64,000 bases of DNA. Origin: JACQFZ01 sp036381895. GTDB taxonomy: Bacteria; Pseudomonadota; Gammaproteobacteria; Acidiferrobacterales; Sulfurifustaceae. This document shows, piece by piece, positions 58,247-64,000 of the stretch. A program made the translations under genes and the position numbers. Position 1 is the stretch's first letter; the number at the start of each line of letters is the position of its first letter. The DNA lies in the NCBI GenBank assembly GCA_036381895.1, contig DASVBY010000003.1, forward strand, positions 1 through 64,000. Direction: 5' to 3'. The notes under the pieces are model-generated. The model saw nothing but the letters and a program-made list of their open reading frames with translations. It was not told where the DNA came from and searched no databases.

Positions 58247-58881
58247 GGTACTTGCGCCGTATATTCCACTTGCGCTTCGTAAGTCCCCTCCGGATACACC
58301 GCATCGTTGGCAAAGTGGAATGTCAGCAGCCCGCCCATCCAACGGGGGCCGCAACCAACCGCCAGGGGAAACGTTCGGGCGTAAACGGTGGTACCGCTGG
58401 CGAACGTGCCGGAGGGGATCAGGGCCATGTTCGCGCCATTCGGAAGGACGGTCGTCCAAGAAATTCGATCGATCGGGATTTGATGTATGCCTGACTGCAA
58501 AGCCGCAGGCGCGGTTGCACGCAACTGCAAATCGGTTTCCAAGCCGACTTCGAAGAATAAAATTCGGAAACAGGATGGCCGCACGCCGACCTCGATCAGA
58601 ATATTCGGCGTGCCGTTCACGGGCGTGCCGTTACCTACATTTGGCGCACTGACCGCGAAGTTCACGTTGGCCGGGCCGGCTCCCGTCGGGGCAGGCCCGA
58701 CGATCAGAGCAATGCTACCGGCTCCCGGCGGCACGATATCCACGTGATCGGAACGAGCTGCATCAGGGCACAACGCAAGGACAGCCCCGACGACAAGGGC
58801 ACCGAGCGCGGACTGCGCGATCGACCGAGAGCGCCGCAGTCGACGCGTGAATACTTCTGCGAGGGGGCAGACCTCTTCCAT
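58243..58881 (-). CDS. Secreted pilin-like subunit 2
   Basis: A 212-residue protein with a signal peptide (about residues 10-44, ending AARSDH). The mature domain is paralogous to the subunit at 56223-56825: VGNGTPVNGTPNILIEVGVR, IDRISWTTVLPNG, IPSGTFASGTTV, and the C-terminal FANDAVYPEGTYEAQVEYTA. It contains two cysteines (RPSCFRI and VGCGPRW) that could form a disulfide. It is second in the operon, 73 bp after subunit 1, and its stop overlaps the start of the unknown 177-aa gene. Confidence 0.6.
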   Translation of the reverse strand: MEEVCPLAEVFTRRLRRSRSIAQSALGALVVGAVLALCPDAARSDHVDIVPPGAGSIALIVGPAPTGAGPANVNFAVSAPNVGNGTPVNGTPNILIEVGVRPSCFRILFFEVGLETDLQLRATAPAALQSGIHQIPIDRISWTTVLPNGANMALIPSGTFASGTTVYARTFPLAVGCGPRWMGGLLTFHFANDAVYPEGTYEAQVEYTAQVP

Positions 58882-58954
58882 GGCGCTAACTCTAGCCCGG
58901 GAACGAGAAGGGGCGCGCTGCCGCACCCCTTCCCCCTTCCCCTTGCACCGCCGG

Positions 58955-59533
58955 TTACGGATTGTGCGTGGCGGTGTACTGGATCGTTCCCGTGTACGTG
59001 CCGCCCGGGTACAGCGTGGAGTTGGCGAAGGTGTACTCCCAGTAGCCGGTCTCGTTGATAACCCCTCCGGTCGGCGACACCACGGTCTGACTCCCGGCGG
59101 CAGGTAGGGCGACCGCACCCGTGCTCGAGCCGCCGATCTCGGCGTAGGGAATCGTATTGCCGCCGCCGTCGGTCAGACCGGTGCCGACACCCGCGGCACT
59201 GATGGTGACGTCGCTCCCGCCTGCGTTCGAAACAAGCGCATAGAGCACCCGGTTGCCGGTCGCGCCGGAGCCGGCGTTCTGGACGGTATCGGCCGGAATC
59301 GGCGTGCCATTGCCGAGATTGGCCGGGGTGATGCCGGTGTTGAACCGCACGTTGGGCTCCGACCCGACTTCACCGAGCTGGAACCGCACGAACGCCGGAA
59401 TGGTGATACTGAAGTTGACGTTGAGCGGCCCCACAGAGCAGCCGCTGCCGTTGCACGTGCCGGCATCCGCTATCGCGCCGGGCGCCGCCAGTATCGCGGC
59501 GAACGCGGCCAGCACACGCACTTTGGTTTTCAT
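58955..59533 (-). CDS. Secreted pilin-like subunit 1 (probable major subunit)
   Basis: A 192-residue protein with a clean signal peptide (MKTKVRVLAAFAAILAAPGAIA|DAG). An N-terminal disulfide is possible (CNGSGC). The body is beta-rich with NVNFSITIPAFVRFQLGEVG and NAGGSDVTISAAGVG, and the C-terminus FANSTLYPGGTYTGTIQYTA is shared with the other two subunits. It is first in the operon, with an ideal GAGGAGG ribosome binding site and a sigma-54-type promoter 123 bp upstream, so it is probably the most abundant subunit. Confidence 0.62.
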   Translation of the reverse strand: MKTKVRVLAAFAAILAAPGAIADAGTCNGSGCSVGPLNVNFSITIPAFVRFQLGEVGSEPNVRFNTGITPANLGNGTPIPADTVQNAGSGATGNRVLYALVSNAGGSDVTISAAGVGTGLTDGGGNTIPYAEIGGSSTGAVALPAAGSQTVVSPTGGVINETGYWEYTFANSTLYPGGTYTGTIQYTATHNP

Positions 59534-59933
59534 TGCTTCTGCCTCCTCGGAAAAAGTGAACGGTTGTGCCTGCGTCCTGCTGCGCGAGAGCGTTACCCAT
59601 CCAACAGTGCGCCGGTGGGCGCCGGCTGCCGCTGCGCCTCGCTTCCCCCCTGCGAGTGCATAACCCGTGCCAAAGATAAGGGATTAAAAAATGATTTAAA
59701 AACAATAATATGGATAACTTTCCGCACAGCCCCGGCCGCCATGCCGGCGATTGGAGGGATCGGCCTGCCCGCAAGCCAGTCCGGCCGGTTCGCACACTTC
59801 GTGCACCTGCGTATAGTGCCGGCACCTGCGACGCGGCGACGTTCGCCCGCTCGGAGAGGCGGCCGTACAGGGGTCTCCGAAAACGCGACCTCCGCGAGGA
59901 GGCTGTGCGTTACACAGCGCGGCAGCGGAAGGG
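59534..59933. other. 400-bp region upstream of the pilus-like operon
   Basis: It contains the sigma-54-type promoter at 59657-59672 and a markedly AT-rich tract at about 59674-59725 (runs of A/T, one segment resembling an IHF site) in otherwise GC-rich DNA. From 59817 the frame of the following TPR fragment is open, but the translated sequence there resembles nothing. Confidence 0.6.
59657..59672 (-). promoter_or_regulatory. Sigma-54 promoter of the pilus-like operon
   Basis: Minus-strand TGGCACG-GGTT-ATGCA: the -24 element is a perfect TGGCACG (preceded by T), and the -12 element keeps the essential GC with one mismatch (A for T). The start point would be about 110 nt upstream of the first subunit gene. 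The AT-rich, IHF-like tract lies directly upstream, as in many RpoN promoters. Confidence 0.7.
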
Positions 59934-60314
59934 TTGGAAACATTGCCGAACCAGTACGTCTTTGCGCGCCTGCTCGCGCGCGCTTATCTCGACCAGGGGG
60001 CCGAGGCGAAGGCGCTCGCCGTGCTCGAGAGCGCCACACCCGCGGAGTCCGGGGATGCCGAGTTCAGCGCGCTGCTCGGTCTGCTGTACCAGCGCGCCGG
60101 GCGCCATGCCGACGCCGTGAAAGCGTACCAGCGTGCGCTTGCGCTCGATGGCCGCGATGGCCGTACCTGGCTCGGGTTCGCGATCGCGATGGAAGCGGTC
60201 GGACGGTCGGACGCGGCCCGGGATGCGTATCAGCGCGCGGGCGAGGCCGGGCTGAGCGAGATGCTCGGGCGTTATGCGCAGCAGCGGCTCGCCGCGCTCG
60301 CGGCGAGGCGTTAG
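59934..60314 (+). CDS. Short TPR protein, possibly a remnant of an MshN-type gene
   Basis: A 126-residue protein of TPR helices only: FARLLARAYLDQGAEAKALA, FSALLGLLYQRAGRHADAVK and TWLGFAIAMEAVGRSDAARD, ending YAQQRLAALAARR. This layout is like the C-terminal part of MSHA-biogenesis MshN or PilF-like proteins, whose N-terminal half is missing. The only nearby start is TTG at 59934, without a strong ribosome binding site, and the open frame begins just upstream at 59817. It may be a truncated gene. Confidence 0.5.
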   Translation: METLPNQYVFARLLARAYLDQGAEAKALAVLESATPAESGDAEFSALLGLLYQRAGRHADAVKAYQRALALDGRDGRTWLGFAIAMEAVGRSDAARDAYQRAGEAGLSEMLGRYAQQRLAALAARR

Positions 60315-60342
60315 CGGCGTCGGGGAGCTGCCCGAGGTGCGG

Positions 60343-61065
60343 CTAAGCGCGCGCGACCACCCACACTTCGACGCTCGCTGCGCCCGCGTCGAGCAGACAC
60401 CGGGCCGCCGCCTCCACGGTGGCGCCGCTCGTCATCACGTCATCGACGAGCGCAAGCCGTAGCCCCTCGAGTTGGGTCTTCGAGGCAAACACGCCGCGGA
60501 CGTTGCGCCATCGCTCGGTGCTCGACAGTTGCGCCTGCGGCGGCGTCGCGCGCACCCGTTCGAGCGGAGCGCGCGCGGCAACCCCGAGCTCGGCGGTAAG
60601 CACGCGCAGCAGCTCGACCGACTGGTTGTAGCCGCGCTCGCGCAGCCGCGTGCGGTGCAGCGGAACCGCGACCGCGGCATCGACGTGCTCGCGTCGCGGG
60701 GCGACGTGCTGCGCGAGCCGGCGTCCGAGCAGCTGCAGCCAGTCGAGGCGGCCGTCGTACTTGGCGCCCTGAACGAGCCGGTCGAGCGGCGCGGCGTAGC
60801 GAAAGGGGGCGTGTACCGAGCTGTAGGGCGGCAGCCGCTGCTGGCATTGGCCGCACAGCGCGTCCGGTGCGGCGCCCTCGAGTGCGACCGCGCAGCGGCT
60901 GCAGCACCCGTCGAGTCGCGGGAGGGAGCGCTCGCACGCATGGCAGAGGTCCGCGCGCGCGGCGGTCGCGGCGGCGCAAAGCGCGCATGCGGAAGGCAGG
61001 AACCAGTCTATCGTCCGTTCCAGCCGGCTTTTGAGGAAATCTCTCCCGATCATCCGGTGGGACAT
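60343..61065 (-). CDS. comF: ComF family phosphoribosyltransferase-like protein
   Basis: A 240-residue protein. The N-terminus has a zinc-ribbon pattern of cysteines (LPSACALCAA; LCHACERSLP; CCSRC; LCGQC). The C-terminal half is a type I PRTase fold with RERGYNQS and the PRPP motif LALVDDVMTSGAT. ComF/GntX proteins act in DNA uptake and use in competent bacteria. It is divergent from bioC. Confidence 0.92.
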   Translation of the reverse strand: MSHRMIGRDFLKSRLERTIDWFLPSACALCAAATAARADLCHACERSLPRLDGCCSRCAVALEGAAPDALCGQCQQRLPPYSSVHAPFRYAAPLDRLVQGAKYDGRLDWLQLLGRRLAQHVAPRREHVDAAVAVPLHRTRLRERGYNQSVELLRVLTAELGVAARAPLERVRATPPQAQLSSTERWRNVRGVFASKTQLEGLRLALVDDVMTSGATVEAAARCLLDAGAASVEVWVVARA

Positions 61066-61122
61066 CTGCTTCGCCGCCGCTGCCGTCGGCGTCCGCCGCT
61101 TAGTAACCTACTTGCCTACTTA

Positions 61123-61128
61123 TATAAT
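61123..61128 (+). promoter_or_regulatory. Consensus -10 (TATAAT) immediately ahead of bioC
   Basis: A perfect TATAAT in a short AT-rich island (61100-61130) between divergent comF and bioC. With transcription starting about 7 bp downstream, the mRNA would begin within a few bases of the bioC ATG. The -35 (TTAGTA at 61100-61105, 17-bp spacing) is poor. Confidence 0.4.
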
Positions 61129-61137
61129 GATCCGCCG

Positions 61138-62058
61138 ATGATTTATCCCTCTCCTTCGGCCCGTATTTTCGTGCCCGATCCAACGCCCCCATCAAGCTTC
61201 CAGCCCACTCCCGGTGAAAAGCGCCAGCTTCGCCGCCAGCGAGACCGGGCAGTGGCGACTTTCGATGCCGCCGCCGTACTGAGCCGCAGGCTCGCGGACG
61301 AGCTCATTGAACGCCTGGATGTGGTGCGCATGGTGCCTGCCCGCATCCTCGATGCCGGTTCTGGTACGGGTTATGCCGCCCGTGCCCTGAGACGACGCTA
61401 CCGGGGGGCCGCGGTCTTCGGCCTCGATCCGTCGCCCGCCATGGCCGCCGCCGCGCGCCGCAAGGCCGGCTGGTTCGCGCGCCCGCGCTTCACGGCCGGC
61501 GACCCCGAGCGGTTGCCGTTTCCCGACGGCAGCTTCGATCTCGTGCTCTCGAATCTCCTCCTTCCCTGGTACGACCCGGCGGCCGTGTTCCCGGAATTCC
61601 TCCGGGTGCTGCGGCCCGACGGTCTGTTCGTTTTCTCCAGCCTCGGCCCCGATACGCTGCGCGAGCTGCGGGAGGCGTGGGCGGCTGTCGACGACACCGT
61701 GCACGTGCGCACTTTTCTCGACATGCACGACGTGGGCGACGCGCTGGTGTACGCCGGGTTTTCGAATCCGGTGATGGACGTCGAGCGTTACGTTTATACG
61801 TATGCAGACGTCCGCGACGTGCTGCGTGAGCTCAAGGCGCTCGGCGCGCAGAACATCGAGCGCGATCGCCGGCGCAGTCTGACGGGGCGTGCGCGCTTTG
61901 CGCGTTTCGAGGCTGCGTACGCGTTGCGCAAGATCGACGGGCGCATTCCCGCAACCGTCGAAGTGGTGTACGGCCACGCCTGGGTGCCCAAGCGCCGGCG
62001 CGTGCCCGGCGCCGCCGCGGCGGCTATTCCTGTCGGCGGGATTCGGCGGGGGCGCTGA
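61138..62058 (+). CDS. bioC: Malonyl-[acyl-carrier protein] O-methyltransferase BioC
   Basis: A 306-residue SAM-dependent methyltransferase that methylates malonyl-ACP to start biotin synthesis. Motifs are RQRDRAVATFDAAAVLSRRL, ILDAGSGTGYAARAL, PFPDGSFDLVLSNLLLPWYD and FSSLGPDTLRELREAW. It carries about 25 more N-terminal residues (Pro/Ser-rich) than most BioC proteins. Adjacent to comF, as is common in gammaproteobacteria; the other bio genes are not in the window. Confidence 0.9.
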   Translation: MIYPSPSARIFVPDPTPPSSFQPTPGEKRQLRRQRDRAVATFDAAAVLSRRLADELIERLDVVRMVPARILDAGSGTGYAARALRRRYRGAAVFGLDPSPAMAAAARRKAGWFARPRFTAGDPERLPFPDGSFDLVLSNLLLPWYDPAAVFPEFLRVLRPDGLFVFSSLGPDTLRELREAWAAVDDTVHVRTFLDMHDVGDALVYAGFSNPVMDVERYVYTYADVRDVLRELKALGAQNIERDRRRSLTGRARFARFEAAYALRKIDGRIPATVEVVYGHAWVPKRRRVPGAAAAAIPVGGIRRGR

Positions 62059-62512
62059 TAACGGGCCGCGCCGCCCGAGCTCGCCTTTCTCCTGAGCGAC
62101 CCGCAACGCGCGCTTCCGGCGCACCGGGAACGGGTGTGCGCAGGGCGGCCGCGGCTGCTCCGTGCGGGCGCCTGTAGAAGCGTTCGCGAATCTCGCGTCG
62201 CTCGCGTTCGCGTGCTTCGGCGCCCGTTCGCTCTGCGCGCGCAGTCCAGCCGCACGAGCGTGCGCTTCATCGCCCGGGCCGCTGTTCGTGTAAAGCGTTG
62301 CGAAGCGCGCAACCAGGAACGGCGTGGCAGCATGCGCGCAATTTCCGATCAATTTGGTGTGATATACGAGCGTGCTTCGACGCGCGCGAATCTTGCGACG
62401 CATCATTGCGACTCTATAGTGTTTGTGATAGCTTGCGCGCGCGACCACGCGCGGCTCTAGTTTCCGCAGGCTTGCCTGCCCAACCACCTAGCGCTTGTAC
62501 GAGTAGTCAGTC
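62059..62512. other. 454-bp intergenic region upstream of DUF2244-coxB
   Basis: No convincing coding region. It holds a candidate sigma-70 promoter at 62393-62420 and a GC-rich inverted repeat around 62431-62455. Confidence 0.5.
62393..62420 (+). promoter_or_regulatory. Candidate promoter for the DUF2244-cox operon
   Basis: TTGCGA (62393-62398) and TATAGT (62415-62420) with a 16-bp spacer. The -10 is 5/6 and the -35 is 4/6. It is 92 bp upstream of the DUF2244 gene. Confidence 0.45.
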
Positions 62513-63025
62513 TTGAAGTTGCCTGTGAATCTCGGGAGTGTGTACGAGGCGGCAAACGCAAGCCTCGTCATCCGTCCGAATCGTTCCCTGTCCGCCGCCG
62601 GTGTATCCGCGCTGTTCGTCGCTCTGAGCGCGCTGGCGCTGTTCAACGCCCTCGTCGCCGCTTTGGCCGGCGCGTGGCCGGTGTTGCCGTTCGCAGTGCT
62701 GCAGATCGTCGTTGCCGGCGTGCTATGCCGCTGGTTCTACTGCCACATGGACGATTGTGAACTCGTCGCGATCGACGAAGAGCGCGTGTGTGTCATGCGC
62801 CGCTTCGGAAAGGCGGTATCGCGGCACGAGTTTCCGCGCGCCTGGGCGCGGCTGCGGCGCGAAGCGGGCGCCGACGGATCGCCCCGGCTGCTGATCGGTT
62901 CTCACGGTAAGTACGTGAGCCTTGCCGAAGGCGTCAACGAGGCCGATCGTGCGGCCGTTGCACGCGAGCTCGAGGCGCTGCTGCACGCGCGGCGTCAGCC
63001 GTGCCCGAATACTCATCGAGATTAG
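62513..63025 (+). CDS. DUF2244 family membrane protein
   Basis: A 170-residue protein with two membrane helices (VSALFVALSALALFNALVAA; PFAVLQIVVAGVLCRWFYC). The N-terminal LVIRPNRSLSAAG and the C-terminal WARLRREAGADGSPRLLIGS match DUF2244, a family found directly before cytochrome c oxidase genes and thought to assist oxidase assembly. The start is a TTG; GTG codons at 62525 and 62540 are alternatives. It precedes coxB by 31 bp. Confidence 0.82.
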   Translation: MKLPVNLGSVYEAANASLVIRPNRSLSAAGVSALFVALSALALFNALVAALAGAWPVLPFAVLQIVVAGVLCRWFYCHMDDCELVAIDEERVCVMRRFGKAVSRHEFPRAWARLRREAGADGSPRLLIGSHGKYVSLAEGVNEADRAAVARELEALLHARRQPCPNTHRD

Positions 63026-63056
63026 AAAACTGGATTAGATAACTGGGAGACGAGTA

Positions 63057-64000
63057 ATGTGCTTTGTCCGTAGCCGAAGCCGTCGCGGTCCGTTGTCCCG
63101 CCTGATCGCCGCCGTCGGTCCGGCGCTGCTGCCCGGTCTAGCCGCCGCCGATTACAAGGTCAACCTGCCGCCGCCGGTCACCCCCATCGGCGAACAGATC
63201 CTGCAGCTGCACAACCTCATCATGATCATCTGCGCAGTGATCTTCGTGATCGTGTTCGGCTTGATGTTTTACTCGATCGCGAGGCATCGCAAGAGCCGCG
63301 GGGTGAAGCCGGCTGCGTTCGATGGAAACTCGAAGCTCGAGGTGTTCTGGACGATCATCCCGTTCCTGATCCTGGTCGGCATCGCGATCCCCTCCACCGC
63401 GACGCTGATCGAGATGACCGACACGAGCAAGTCGGACATGACGGTGAAGATCACCGGCTATCAGTGGCGGTGGCGGTACGACTATCCCGACCACGGAATC
63501 AACTTCTTCAGCAGTCTCGCAACGCCGCGCGAGCAGATCGAGGGCGCGGCCGAAAAGGGCGAGAACTACCTCCTCGAGGTCGACAATCCGTTGGTCGTGC
63601 CGGTCGGCAAGAAGGTGCGGCTGCTGTTTACGGCGAACGACGTCATCCACGCCTGGTGGGTGCCCGAAGTCGGCGTGAAGAAGGACGCGATTCCCGGATT
63701 CCTTACCGATGCCTGGATGACCATCGAGAAACCCGGCGTGTATCGCGGCCAGTGCGCGGAGCTCTGCGGCAAGGACCACGGTTTCATGCCGATTGTCGTC
63801 AACGCGGTGACGCCGGAAGAGTTCGACAAGTGGGTCGTCGCGCAGAAGCAGCAGGTGGCCGCCGCGGCGGCGAGCGCGGACAAGACCTGGACGATGGAAG
63901 AGCTGATGGCACGGGGCAAGCAGGTTTATCAGACCTGCGCCGCCTGCCACGGTGCGAACGGCGAGGGCGTCGGGCCGTTTCCGAAGCTCGCCGGCAGCAA
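63057..64000 (+). CDS. coxB: Cytochrome c oxidase subunit II with fused cytochrome c domain (partial)
   Basis: The gene is cut by the window end; 314 codons are visible. After a signal peptide and two transmembrane helices comes the CuA domain: aromatic QWRWRYDY, then His in DVIHAWWVPEVG and the cluster CAELCGKDHGFMP that binds the two coppers. A linker leads to a cytochrome c domain with heme motif CAACH near residue 297, so this is the caa3 type, in which subunit II accepts electrons directly. GGGAGA precedes the ATG. Subunit I should follow. Confidence 0.94.
   Translation, partial: MCFVRSRSRRGPLSRLIAAVGPALLPGLAAADYKVNLPPPVTPIGEQILQLHNLIMIICAVIFVIVFGLMFYSIARHRKSRGVKPAAFDGNSKLEVFWTIIPFLILVGIAIPSTATLIEMTDTSKSDMTVKITGYQWRWRYDYPDHGINFFSSLATPREQIEGAAEKGENYLLEVDNPLVVPVGKKVRLLFTANDVIHAWWVPEVGVKKDAIPGFLTDAWMTIEKPGVYRGQCAELCGKDHGFMPIVVNAVTPEEFDKWVVAQKQQVAAAAASADKTWTMEELMARGKQVYQTCAACHGANGEGVGPFPKLAGS

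Overview
The window is about 64 kb of GC-rich, densely coding proteobacterial DNA with no rRNA, tRNA, CRISPR array or insertion sequence that I could recognise. From about 3.6 kb to the end it reads as one gammaproteobacterial (possibly betaproteobacterial) chromosome of an aerobic, ubiquinone-using organism. The evidence is the ubiE-ubiJ-ubiB run, gpmI/envC/ctpA, secB-gpsA, comF-bioC-DUF2244-coxB, rsmJ-rsmE, ttcA, typA and the phoBR/pst block. The first ~3.4 kb is different. The set rpmF, DUF177, ubiquinol-cytochrome c chaperone and bamE, next to a proton-pumping pyrophosphatase, is a classic alphaproteobacterial neighbourhood. The join seems to fall inside the pyrophosphatase gene hppA, so this end may be a metagenomic assembly chimera.

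Layout. 0-4 kb: rpmF, DUF177, Cbp3-type chaperone, bamE, hppA. 4-8 kb: PPi-dependent phosphofructokinase (upstream partner of hppA), adenylate kinase with a histone-H1-like tail, hemB. 8-14 kb: membrane proteins, rRNA methyltransferases rlmJ, rsmE and rsmJ, and an epimerase/TetR divergent pair with a palindromic operator. 14-24 kb: a small peptidoglycan-binding protein, a TonB receptor, a two-subunit molybdenum hydroxylase (2Fe-2S subunit plus Tat-exported large subunit), a DctPQM TRAP transporter, a MocA-like molybdopterin cytidylyltransferase, and ttcA. 24-30 kb: typA, hslO, GTP-type PEP carboxykinase. 29.8-36.7 kb: the complete phosphate regulon phoB-phoR-pstS-pstC-pstA-pstB-phoU with three candidate Pho boxes. 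36.7-40.3 kb: DUF971 and ubiE-ubiJ-ubiB. 40-53.6 kb: an outer-membrane barrel, ctpA-envC-gpmI, rhodanese, secB, gpsA, a lone pseudopilin, small membrane proteins, ybiB, a TPR lipoprotein, PBP1b, trmL.

The most unusual region is 53.8-59.7 kb. A 751-residue outer-membrane barrel with a C-terminal SdrD/CnaB-like domain converges on a five-gene minus-strand operon. That operon encodes three related secreted subunit-like proteins, a PapD-like periplasmic chaperone and an unrecognised secreted protein. Both transcription units are preceded by good sigma-54 (-24/-12) promoter matches. I read this as a divergent chaperone/usher-like surface-fibre system under RpoN control. The window ends with a TPR fragment, comF, bioC, DUF2244 and the start of a caa3-type cytochrome oxidase operon (coxB with a fused cytochrome c domain, cut by the window edge).
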